The notes under the pieces are model-generated. The model made no database searches. It was not told the origin of the DNA and was given only the letters and a program-made list of their open reading frames with translations. 19,625 bases of DNA, taken from the NCBI GenBank assembly GCA_050258375.1, contig JBLMYQ010000030.1:1-19625 (forward strand). Reading direction: 5' to 3'. Below, one piece after another: positions 7,271-14,405 of this stretch (positions are counted from its first letter, which is position 1; every line of letters starts with the position of its first letter). The stretch comes from JBLMYQ01 sp050258375. Its GTDB lineage: Bacteria > Bacillota > Clostridia > Acetivibrionales > UBA4821. The position numbers were made by a program, and so were the translations under genes.

Positions 7271-8899
7271 TTATTTTCTAAATATATCAACAGTATTCTC
7301 AGGAAGGTCAAGTAATCTTAATGATTCCGAAATCATCAATTTTATTTCGTTGTCATCAATATATTTGTGAAAATCATATCGCATAATTTTATCGAAATAG
7401 TTTAATTCATTTTCAAAATTCTGATTATTATATTTTTTTTCAGCAAATTCTACAATACCATCAAAATATGTAAAACAACAATTATCCATAAATTTTCTAA
7501 ATTTTTTCATAGGTTCTTTAAGTTCTGGATATTTATTAAATCTTGTTATTGCTTTCTCAATTGATCTTATTACATCTCTAGTTTCATTAACATAATCAAT
7601 AAATCCCCGAATCAGCATTTCCATTTGCTTCATCTGAGGTTCTTTATATCTCCATCCAAATCTTTCATTTGAATCCAATAATCCCATTTTGTCTAAGTCC
7701 TGAATTATTTTTGACCCAATATATATATGTAGTTTTCTTCTTAAAATTTTCGGAGGTATCTTATAGGCTTTAACAAACTCTGAAGTTTGCTTTAACTCAT
7801 TTATTGTTACCAAAGGGTGCCAACAAATATACCCAACCATTATTCTCTTGTTACTTTCTAAATCAGTAGAGAAACCTAAATCGAACAGTATTTTCAATCC
7901 ATCATTAATTGTTTTTTTAGACAATCCTTTTGAGAAAAACTTTAAAGTTTCTTCATTTATAGATTCTATTCCTATATATAAACCCGTAAGCCCTGCATTA
8001 TTCAGCCTCGCAAATAGCTCTTTTTCCACAAAATCAATTCTGCAAAAAAACGTGAATTTAATTTTAAAATCTAAACCTTCTATTAATTCACAAAATTCTT
8101 CAATTCTCCTTTTACCTATAGAACCTGGCAGAATAAAGTTATCATCTTCAAAGTTAAATTCTGTAATCCCGTATTTATAATGCAATAATTTTATTTCTTC
8201 AACTACATTAGTAATAGAACGCTGCCTGTAACAATGCCCCTCCTGCAGCTCTTCGTAAGCAACAACTGTGCAATATCTGCATTTATTATAAGCACATCCT
8301 CTACTAAATAATATCGATGCAGGAATGCTTTCCCCATATTTATGAATTAATTTTTCGAGTATATCCCTTGACATAAAAGGTATCTGGTCAAGGTCTTTAA
8401 TTTTTTCATTTGTGGGATTAATTATAAATTCATTATTTGAATCTAAATAAGCAATTCCCTTTACTTTATTCCATTCTGCTTTTTCTATAACCTTTTTCGC
8501 TAATTCGACCATACTTAATTCACCTTCGCCAATAATAAAACAGTCAATAAACTTCGCAATCGGTTTATATTTTATAGGCGAATTAGCTATACCAACACTT
8601 GGTCCGTGACCACCCGCACAAATAAATCCTTTATAGTTTGCTTCTTTTAAACATCTAGCAAATTCCTTCGCTTTTTCTATATTTTCGTCTCTATGAATCG
8701 ATATCCCTATTATTTGGGGCTGCACGTTTTTAACATATTCAATTGTTTGTTGTATAGATAGCCCCTCTATGCTAGGCTCAATAATTTCAACCGATAGCTC
8801 CGCATCTCTTATTGCAGCAGCTAAGTATCCTAATCCAAGAGGCTCAGCAATTTTTATAGTATCAAAAAAAGAGCTAACCAACAAAACATCTATCATCAT
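7271..8899 (-). CDS. B12-binding-domain radical SAM protein
   Basis: A 542-residue class B-like radical SAM enzyme. Residues 1-135 form a cobalamin-binding-type Rossmann domain (AEPLGLGYLAAAIRDA, IIGISI, ICAGGHGPSV, FIIGEGELSMVELA) without the DxHxxG base-off histidine motif, as is usual in such radical SAM proteins. The iron-sulfur motif is RGCAYNKCRYC with Cys202, Cys207 and Cys210, giving C-x4-C-x2-C and not the usual C-x3-C-x2-C. The TIM-barrel signatures NFEDDNF and LYIGIESINEETL follow. About 140 C-terminal residues are helical and unassigned. An AGAGGAG site precedes tandem ATGs at 8899 and 8896. It is the last operon gene. Family members methylate unreactive carbons, and OxsB contracts the ring of a deoxyadenosine phosphate, so action on a nucleotide intermediate is plausible but inferred. 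Confidence 0.87.
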   Translation of the reverse strand: MMIDVLLVSSFFDTIKIAEPLGLGYLAAAIRDAELSVEIIEPSIEGLSIQQTIEYVKNVQPQIIGISIHRDENIEKAKEFARCLKEANYKGFICAGGHGPSVGIANSPIKYKPIAKFIDCFIIGEGELSMVELAKKVIEKAEWNKVKGIAYLDSNNEFIINPTNEKIKDLDQIPFMSRDILEKLIHKYGESIPASILFSRGCAYNKCRYCTVVAYEELQEGHCYRQRSITNVVEEIKLLHYKYGITEFNFEDDNFILPGSIGKRRIEEFCELIEGLDFKIKFTFFCRIDFVEKELFARLNNAGLTGLYIGIESINEETLKFFSKGLSKKTINDGLKILFDLGFSTDLESNKRIMVGYICWHPLVTINELKQTSEFVKAYKIPPKILRRKLHIYIGSKIIQDLDKMGLLDSNERFGWRYKEPQMKQMEMLIRGFIDYVNETRDVIRSIEKAITRFNKYPELKEPMKKFRKFMDNCCFTYFDGIVEFAEKKYNNQNFENELNYFDKIMRYDFHKYIDDNEIKLMISESLRLLDLPENTVDIFRK

Positions 8900-8956
8900 G
8901 AATTTACACTCCTCTAATCTTAAGTATTTACGAATAATAGTTCTAAGACCAGCAAT

Positions 8957-9490
8957 TTAGGATTTAATAATTCTTAAATTTGATAGATGCTTCATTATCT
9001 CATTCACTCTATCCTCAGGCTTTGAATCTCCCGAAGTATTAACAATAAATACACCATATTTTTCCGCTAATTCTTTATAACGTTTACAATAATATTCATG
9101 GCACCATTCGTCTACTTCATTTCCACTTCGTAATTTAAGTCTTTCTTCAACTGTTTTAACATCAGCCCAGCACAAAATCGTAATAGGCTTATCTATCCAC
9201 AAATTGTAATATTCTTCGGGTAATATAGTAAAAATGCTTAACCAGTGTCTATCAAAAACGAGATGCTCAACACCTTGATTTTCTTCTATTTGTTTTGAAA
9301 TTGCAGCTATTGCAATTTCATTTAAAAATTTGTTATCTCCTTTTACGTGCAGCCATGCAATAAGATCACCCAAACTGTCTGAAAAAGGCTTAATATATTT
9401 TGCATTTATTCTTTTTGACAATAAATGTGCTATGGTCGTTTTTCCGGAACCATCATGTCCATCAATAGCAATAATTATCGGATTCTTCAT
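8957..9490 (-). CDS. Thymidylate kinase-like P-loop enzyme (kinase 1)
   Basis: A 177-residue P-loop kinase of the thymidylate/deoxynucleoside kinase fold. Walker A is IDGHDGSGKTT (about residues 10-19) and the TMPK-type motif is FDRHW (79-83), where thymidylate kinases have DRY or DRF. It shares DRHW, ILPEEY, PITI and CWA blocks in the same order with the kinase at 13270-13788, so the two are paralogs. I start it at the ATG 9490 (MKNPIII), with AGGTG 6 nt upstream; a GTG at 9499 directly after the purA2 stop would add three residues. It is shorter than classical Tmk (about 205-215 residues). A role phosphorylating a pathway nucleotide or nucleoside is inferred from its position between purA2 and the radical SAM gene. 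Confidence 0.75.
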   Translation of the reverse strand: MKNPIIIAIDGHDGSGKTTIAHLLSKRINAKYIKPFSDSLGDLIAWLHVKGDNKFLNEIAIAAISKQIEENQGVEHLVFDRHWLSIFTILPEEYYNLWIDKPITILCWADVKTVEERLKLRSGNEVDEWCHEYYCKRYKELAEKYGVFIVNTSGDSKPEDRVNEIMKHLSNLRIIKS

Positions 9491-9499
9491 AAGCCGCAC

Positions 9500-10771
9500 C
9501 TACCTAATAATTATCTCTTCTCTTTTTGCTCCAACAGAAACATAAGATATCTTGCATTCAAGATAGTTCTCAATAAAGTCAATATAACGTTGAGCATTTA
9601 CAGGCATTTTTTTAAACTCTCTTATATTCCCTATATCTTCACACCAACCTGGTAATTCTTCATAAATTGGTTCAGCTTTATAAAGCTCTGCCGTATAAGG
9701 AAATGTTTTAGTTTGCCTGTCCCCAATTTTATATGCTGTACAGATTTTAATATTCTTTTCTGAAGACAATACATCCAGTTTTGTTAAAGCAAGCTCAGTA
9801 GCTCCTTGCATTTGAACTCCATATTTTGATGCCACCAAATCCAAATAGCCAACTCTCCTGGGTCTGCCAGTTGCTGCTCCGTATTCGGCCCCAATATCTC
9901 TGATTCTTTCTCCCACTTCATCAAATAGCTCTACAACAAAAGGTCCTTCCCCGACACATGTTGAATAAGCTTTTATAACCCCTATTACTTTATCGAGTTT
10001 ATACATTGGAACACCAGCACCAATAGGGGCATATGCAGCAAGAGGTGATGAGGAAGAAGTATATGGGTATATCCCAAAATCAATATCTCTTAGTGCTCCT
10101 AATTGTGCCTCAAACAAAACATTTTTATTATTATTCACAGCTTCATTGATTAAGAGTGTAGAATTACAAATCATTTCTTTAATCTTACTTCCATAAGTCT
10201 CCAGCCACTCCATCATGCTTTCAAATGAAAAAGGTGTAGAATTATAAACAGATGTAATAACTTTGTTTTTCCATTCCAGTAAATTTTCCAGTCTTGATTC
10301 TAAATGTTCACCATGTAATAGTTCTCCAATTTGAATACCTTTTTTTAAATATTTATCACTATATACTGGGGCAATCCCTCTCATAGTTGAGCCATATTTT
10401 TTACTTCCCAACCTAACTTCTTCAAGCTTATCTTGTTCTCTATGAAATGGAAAACAGATAATTGCTCTTTCACTAATTTTTAAATTAGTGAAATCAATAT
10501 GTACTCCTGCAGCTCTTACTCTATCAATTTCTTTTACAAGATGCTCAATGTCTATAACCGTACCCGGTCCTAAAATATTTAATGTATCAGTTCTAAATAT
10601 TCCAGATGGAAGTAAATTAAGAGCAAACTTCCCAAATTCATTAATTACTGTATGCCCTGCATTATTTCCACCTTGATATCTAACTACTACATCATAGTCA
10701 TTAGATATCAAATCAACCATTCTTCCTTTACCTTCATCTCCCCAATTTACACCTACTACAGCAGATAACAT
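9500..10771 (-). CDS. Adenylosuccinate synthetase paralog in the operon (PurA2)
   Basis: A 423-residue full-length PurA homolog. It keeps the catalytic loop NWGDEGKGRMVD, NAGHT, the aspartate loop AATGRPRR and the GTP box ALTKLD, so it should be an active GTP-dependent aspartate ligase on a 6-oxopurine-like nucleotide. It resembles PurA1 closely (about 60 percent identical over the N-terminal third by eye) and shares its unusual boxes (IICFPFHRE, YGST-RG-APVY-DKYLKKG, EAQLG). The two are therefore paralogs of one branch. AGGAGG precedes the ATG. It differs from PurA1 by lower G+C and a few substitutions in the substrate loop (GSTMRG against GSTRRG). Possible roles are aminating a modified purine, or being an inhibitor-resistant copy of the target enzyme. 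The family call is firm; the substrate is not known. Confidence 0.92.
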   Translation of the reverse strand: MLSAVVGVNWGDEGKGRMVDLISNDYDVVVRYQGGNNAGHTVINEFGKFALNLLPSGIFRTDTLNILGPGTVIDIEHLVKEIDRVRAAGVHIDFTNLKISERAIICFPFHREQDKLEEVRLGSKKYGSTMRGIAPVYSDKYLKKGIQIGELLHGEHLESRLENLLEWKNKVITSVYNSTPFSFESMMEWLETYGSKIKEMICNSTLLINEAVNNNKNVLFEAQLGALRDIDFGIYPYTSSSSPLAAYAPIGAGVPMYKLDKVIGVIKAYSTCVGEGPFVVELFDEVGERIRDIGAEYGAATGRPRRVGYLDLVASKYGVQMQGATELALTKLDVLSSEKNIKICTAYKIGDRQTKTFPYTAELYKAEPIYEELPGWCEDIGNIREFKKMPVNAQRYIDFIENYLECKISYVSVGAKREEIIIR

Positions 10772-10804
10772 AATATTTCCTCCTAAAATTATACTTAGTT
10801 AAAT

Positions 10805-11542
10805 TTAGATATATCTAAGTGATTTAATTCCCTTGGCAGGATGCTCCGGTATTTTAGTAGGACGAATCTCTAAAACCGATGGCATAACCCGTTCATTTAA
10901 ATTTATAAAAGATATAATAAACTTTCCAATATCAATGGGTCGCATTTGCCAAGCTTCATCTTCGGGACATTCAAAATCTTTATTGAATACATTTCCAGGA
11001 CAAATATTGCAGACTCTTACTCCTTCATTTCTTAAATCTAACTGAAGAGAATCCGAAAAACCATTTGTGGCGGATTTTGTTGTATTGTACGCAATTCCTC
11101 CGGCGAACGGCACTCTTCCCGCTGTGCTTCCGATATTTATTATCCAGGCATTATCACTTTTTTTTAAGTAATTTATAGCTTCCTTACAAAAATAAAAATA
11201 TCCATTAATGTTTGTATTTACAGAATTATTCCAATCTTCTATTGTAATATCCTGTATTGAACCATATTTTCTGAGGCCTGCATTATTAATGAGAATATCT
11301 AAGCTACCAAATCTATTTATAACCTTTTTAATTGTAGCTTTTACTTCTTCATAAATCCCTGAATTACACACCACTCCAAACAGATTGTCATTTTTTCTAT
11401 ACTCTTTAAGCTTCTCTTCAGCCAAATGTATAGAATCATTATTTGTACAAGTATATGCAACATTATACCCTTCTTCCAAAAAAGCTTGACATATACCTCT
11501 CCCAATTCCCCTTGATCCTCCTGTTACCAAAACAGTTTGCAT
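10805..11542 (-). CDS. Short-chain dehydrogenase/reductase (SDR)
   Basis: A 245-residue classical SDR, an NAD(P)-dependent oxidoreductase. Visible are the cofactor motif TGGSRGIG (residues 7-14), NNAG (86-89), catalytic Ser139 (NIGSTAG), Tyr152 and Lys156 (YNTTK), and the PG motif CPGNV. I start at the ATG 11542 (MQTVLVTGG), which lies 4 nt after the amidase stop with AAGGAG upstream; longer in-frame starts at 11599 and 11566 lie inside the amidase gene and add residues unlike the family. The fold resembles FabG-type reductases, but the setting is not fatty acid synthesis. Pentostatin and coformycin clusters also carry an SDR (PenB/CofB) that reduces a ketone on the nucleobase, so a ketone/alcohol step on the operon's product is a reasonable guess. 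Confidence 0.88.
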   Translation of the reverse strand: MQTVLVTGGSRGIGRGICQAFLEEGYNVAYTCTNNDSIHLAEEKLKEYRKNDNLFGVVCNSGIYEEVKATIKKVINRFGSLDILINNAGLRKYGSIQDITIEDWNNSVNTNINGYFYFCKEAINYLKKSDNAWIINIGSTAGRVPFAGGIAYNTTKSATNGFSDSLQLDLRNEGVRVCNICPGNVFNKDFECPEDEAWQMRPIDIGKFIISFINLNERVMPSVLEIRPTKIPEHPAKGIKSLRYI

Positions 11543-11546
11543 ACTT

Positions 11547-12548
11547 TTAAAATACTCCTTTCCCATTAATAAAGAGGGTATTAATATCTTCAATTTCAAT
11601 CTTTATTGCAATACTTATTGTTTTCCCCCTGGCTTGACCAACGTAAACATTCCCGCTAAAGCCTAACTCCCTATATGCATCTATAAAACCGTAGGTATTC
11701 CATATCGGGTAAAACTTTACCGCATTTTTAACTGCCGCTGATAGTGCATTTGTAAAAGTATTCCTACAACCGACAAAATATATTTCATACCCATTGTTGT
11801 CTGGTTTAGGTACTATTACAATAGGCTCCTGCGCCTTTTTAAACAACTGAACTTTATACATTCTGAATTTAACCATTCCCGAGCATTCAAGTGCTGTTCC
11901 TGCAATTTCGCCCCATCCCTGCTTAGCATGGATATCGCCAAACCATACTCCCGGATGATTATTTACCGATGGCAGAATCACTTTGGAGCCTTTTTTTATA
12001 CATGGTAAATCTAAATTTCCACCATGTGAATTCCCTCTTCCACTACTATAAGATTCTTTCTTTGGCTCTGTTCCAACAAAACCAATCATCGGTTCTGATG
12101 GAAAAGGCATACATGGTGGGTAAATCTTCAGAGCTCTTTCTTGAGACGTATTTCCAATCATTTTAAATTTTTCATATAATACACCTGCCGACCTTGTTAT
12201 GCACCAAATTCTGTCATAAAAAGGTACAACATCATCAATATCAATTAAAATATCTTCATCCTTTGAAAAAACTCCTATCCTATATGCACCGGTTATCGGA
12301 TGATGTTTTTTTGTATTCATAGCTTTTTCAAAATCATCATCATTTTCAATAAAATAGTTAAACGCTGATTTACAATAAGCTACGGCGCACTCTCCTTCTT
12401 CCAGATTAATAGTAGAACCATTATTTTCTGGAAAGAGCTTGTACATATACTCATTGTGATCAATTACATATTTTTGACTTTTTAACTCCTTAATTAGCCT
12501 GCATGCATTTTCGAAACTTAATATTTGATTTTCATAGTATTTTTCCAT
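11547..12548 (-). CDS. Acetamidase/formamidase-family amidohydrolase
   Basis: A 333-residue FmdA/AmdA-family protein. Known members hydrolyse formamide or acetamide to ammonia and the acid. Signatures are HPITGAY (about 83-89), the metal-site region SHGGNLD (174-180), GSKVILPSV, and GDIHAKQGWGEIAGTALE (204-221), which matches the family's GD-HA-QG-GE-GTA-E pattern. I start at the ATG 12548, 1 nt after the purC-like stop and with GGAG inside the end of that gene; a longer frame from 12662 would overlap purC by 113 nt. Inside a purine-enzyme operon the natural substrate may be a formamide or carboxamide on a ring-opened purine or ribotide rather than free formamide. This is inference; ammonia or formate supply is the alternative. 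Confidence 0.82.
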   Translation of the reverse strand: MEKYYENQILSFENACRLIKELKSQKYVIDHNEYMYKLFPENNGSTINLEEGECAVAYCKSAFNYFIENDDDFEKAMNTKKHHPITGAYRIGVFSKDEDILIDIDDVVPFYDRIWCITRSAGVLYEKFKMIGNTSQERALKIYPPCMPFPSEPMIGFVGTEPKKESYSSGRGNSHGGNLDLPCIKKGSKVILPSVNNHPGVWFGDIHAKQGWGEIAGTALECSGMVKFRMYKVQLFKKAQEPIVIVPKPDNNGYEIYFVGCRNTFTNALSAAVKNAVKFYPIWNTYGFIDAYRELGFSGNVYVGQARGKTISIAIKIEIEDINTLFINGKGVF

Positions 12549-12549
12549 A

Positions 12550-13269
12550 TTATAATACTCCAAATAATCTATTAAAGCCTTGTCTATATGCTTTAATAAC
12601 TGCATCAATACTGCCTGTTTCTCGATAAATATCTTTGTCAAAAGATTCTTCTGTATTAGCATCTTTCAGCCGCATACCATCAAAACTAATCTCATCAATC
12701 AGCTTTATTTGCCGTGTATAAGGATTGATTCCTAATTCTAATTTAAAATCCCATAATTTAAGACCTTTAGATAGGAAAAGATTTTTTAATGAACCTGCAA
12801 TACTATAAACTAATTTTTTTGCTTTTTCTAATTCTTTTTTGTTTAAAATACCTTTTTCTATAATTAATTCATCAGTGATAAGGTAATCATCCATATCCGT
12901 CTTGTAATCTATTTTTAAAACTAATTTGTTAAAAACATGCCCCTTTTTAAAACCAAAGCGTTTGACAACAGAACCTGCCGCAATATATCTGGGAATCCAC
13001 TCTAATGGTAAAGGATCTAATGTTTCCATTTTTATTATTTTAGGCTCTATTAACTCAGCCTTCGCAACACCATCAATTTCTTGAGATAAATAATCAAATA
13101 ACAAGCAAGTCATCTGTGCCCTAATTTTTGCAATTTCTTCATCATATTTTTCTATATGTGAAGAACACCTAACATCACCTTTAAATTCCAAGTATGTTGA
13201 AACCCCATCAGTATATATAATTTTACTTTTTCCTTCACCAACCTTGCTTAGAGCTTTTAAATTATTCAA
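12550..13269 (-). CDS. SAICAR synthetase (PurC) paralog
   Basis: A 239-residue PurC-fold ligase. PurC joins L-aspartate to a carboxylate on an aminoimidazole ribotide using ATP. Conserved parts are GEGKSKIIY (11-19), RYIAAGSVVKRFG (94-106), LWDFKLELG (172-180) and the metal-binding DEIS (192-195). Two boxes differ: the usual DxTAFN stretch is GDVRCSSHIE, and DEISPDTCRLWD has become DEISFDGMRLKD. This suggests a changed acceptor. The start is a TTG at 13269, directly after the TGA of kinase 2, with AGGGGTGA as ribosome-binding site. No other pur genes accompany it, unlike a housekeeping purC, which normally sits in a pur operon. PurC-like proteins occur in pentostatin/coformycin and formycin clusters. 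I predict amide formation with aspartate on a nucleotide precursor. Confidence 0.85.
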   Translation of the reverse strand: MNNLKALSKVGEGKSKIIYTDGVSTYLEFKGDVRCSSHIEKYDEEIAKIRAQMTCLLFDYLSQEIDGVAKAELIEPKIIKMETLDPLPLEWIPRYIAAGSVVKRFGFKKGHVFNKLVLKIDYKTDMDDYLITDELIIEKGILNKKELEKAKKLVYSIAGSLKNLFLSKGLKLWDFKLELGINPYTRQIKLIDEISFDGMRLKDANTEESFDKDIYRETGSIDAVIKAYRQGFNRLFGVL

Positions 13270-13788
13270 TCAAATCACCCCTAATTCTTTATTTATACAT
13301 TCAATAGCTTGAAAATAAACCTGTTCTTCTGTTTTATATGAAGTATCAATAAAGTATGTACCAAATTTTTCTGCTATAGCTCTATATACTTCACAATAGT
13401 ATTGATTATATCCATAATAAAGCTCGTTTTCTTGAGCCTTTCGCATTCTCAAATCTGTGACTTCTGGATTAGCCCAACAAATTATTGTAATTGGTAATGG
13501 ATACCATGATGCCCAGTATTCTTCTGGCAGAATAGAAAACAAGGTAACCCAATGCCTATCAAATATGATTAGTTTTTCTTCATATTTTTCTTTACACTTT
13601 TCTATTGAACTTTCAGCAAGCTTATTAGCAATTTCATAATTTTTTTTAGTAAAGCACCACCAGAATAAGTCACCAATGCTATTATCAAAAGGGCGTAAAT
13701 ATTGTGAATCTTTGTAAGTTTCGGAAATAGCTTTTGCTAGAATAGTTTTACCTGAAAAATCATGCCCATCTATAACTATACTTTTCAT
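13270..13788 (-). CDS. Thymidylate kinase-like P-loop enzyme (kinase 2)
   Basis: A 172-residue paralog of the kinase at 8957-9490. Walker A is IDGHDFSGKT (residues 6-15), and FDRHW, SILPEEYW, LPITIICWA and a C-terminal KFGTYFIDTS follow in the same order. The start is uncertain by one codon, since ATGs at 13791 and 13788 both follow a GGGGG run; upstream in-frame ATGs would overlap the phosphatase end. The stop codon abuts the TTG start of the purC-like gene, so translation is probably coupled. The pair may perform successive phosphorylations or act on different acceptors. The fold is well supported by motifs, while the substrate is unknown. The two copies are diverged enough (only blocks conserved) that the duplication is not recent. 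Confidence 0.75.
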   Translation of the reverse strand: MKSIVIDGHDFSGKTILAKAISETYKDSQYLRPFDNSIGDLFWWCFTKKNYEIANKLAESSIEKCKEKYEEKLIIFDRHWVTLFSILPEEYWASWYPLPITIICWANPEVTDLRMRKAQENELYYGYNQYYCEVYRAIAEKFGTYFIDTSYKTEEQVYFQAIECINKELGVI

Positions 13789-13808
13789 CATAGCCCCCAT
13801 TATAATTC

Positions 13809-14339
13809 TTACTTTAACAAATCCCAACTATCTCTTTGATATCTTACGAGAACATACTCGCTATTTATCCAATCTTTTTTTTCAATACCCAGATACATCA
13901 TTAAGAAGGATGTAAGTACACCTCCATGTGAAACAATAATTACTTTTTTATCAAAATAGCCTTTCCTTATCCTTTCAAAAGCTCTTCGTATTCTGATATT
14001 AAAATCATCTATCCCCTCTCCACCAGTTTCTTTAGTATCAAACTTACCCCCTGAAATTTCCTCTATTAATCTGCCTTCTAAACTGCCAAAGCAGCGTTCC
14101 CTAAGGTTTTTCATAAAATATATTGGAATAGAGAAAAAGCCTCCAATTATTTCTGCGGTTTGTTTCGCCCTTAATAAATCACTTGAAATAATTACATCCC
14201 ACTTTATGCTTTTAATTAACTTGCAAACAGCCTCTGTTTGTTTATGACCATCAGCACTTAAACCCGTATTAGACCACCCTTGCAATCTTTTTTGAGCATT
14301 CATATCTGTAATGCCGTGTCTTATCAGACAAAGAATCAT
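13809..14339 (-). CDS. Histidine phosphatase family protein (CobC/phosphoglycerate mutase-like)
   Basis: A 176-residue histidine phosphatase of the CobC/GpmB branch. Catalytic motif LIRHGITDMN (phospho-accepting His8), the arginine region SSDLLRAKQTAE, LRERCFGSLEG (acid Glu81 region) and VSHGG (His138) are all present, so it should be active. I start at the ATG 14339 (MILCLIRHG), where GAGGAGA is well spaced; an upstream in-frame ATG at 14378 lacks a site and adds 13 residues. It is the first gene of the operon, about 60 nt after the promoter. CobC removes the phosphate of alpha-ribazole phosphate, but no other cobamide genes are here, so a final dephosphorylation of the operon's nucleotide product is the more natural reading. 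That reading is inference. Confidence 0.87.
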   Translation of the reverse strand: MILCLIRHGITDMNAQKRLQGWSNTGLSADGHKQTEAVCKLIKSIKWDVIISSDLLRAKQTAEIIGGFFSIPIYFMKNLRERCFGSLEGRLIEEISGGKFDTKETGGEGIDDFNIRIRRAFERIRKGYFDKKVIIVSHGGVLTSFLMMYLGIEKKDWINSEYVLVRYQRDSWDLLK

Positions 14340-14405
14340 TTCTTCTCCTCGGTTTATTTTCTCATATTTTAGATACAATGCTTTTTTTCATTTTAGCCTT
14401 ATCCT

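Larger units (their letters stand above)
7271..14339 (-). other. Predicted eight-gene operon for a modified purine-type nucleoside or nucleotide
   Basis: Eight minus-strand genes follow one another with gaps of 20, 0, 1, 4, 33, 9 and 57 nt. They are histidine phosphatase, kinase 2, PurC-like, amidase, SDR, PurA2, kinase 1 and radical SAM. Several ribosome-binding sites lie inside the previous gene, which suggests coupled translation. One promoter is visible upstream (14406-14434) and no internal terminator. Base composition is lower in G+C than purA1: in aligned 60-nt segments I count 31 G+C in purA1 (4861-4920) and 21 in purA2 (10047-10106). Operon structure is well supported; the product is unknown. 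Confidence 0.8.

Noticed and set aside
7848..8180. Open frame of 110 codons on the plus strand inside the radical SAM gene
   Set aside because: It is antisense to a well-supported gene, has no ribosome-binding site, and its composition reflects the reverse strand of that gene.
9500..10771. PurA2 as a phage-type PurZ making 2-aminoadenine (Z-genome)
   Set aside because: It keeps the PurA catalytic Asp in GDEGKG and is very close to the neighbouring PurA1. No DatZ-like HD hydrolase, MazZ-like protein, DNA polymerase or phage gene is nearby.
7271..14339. Operon as a pentostatin/coformycin or oxetanocin cluster
   Set aside because: A PurC-like protein plus SDR, or a B12 radical SAM enzyme, is suggestive. 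The HisG-like enzyme of pentostatin and the OxsA HD phosphohydrolase of oxetanocin are both missing, so neither named pathway can be claimed.
13809..14339. Histidine phosphatase as CobC of cobamide synthesis
   Set aside because: No CobT, CobS, CobU or other corrinoid genes are in the window. Membership of a purine-type operon makes a pathway phosphatase more likely.
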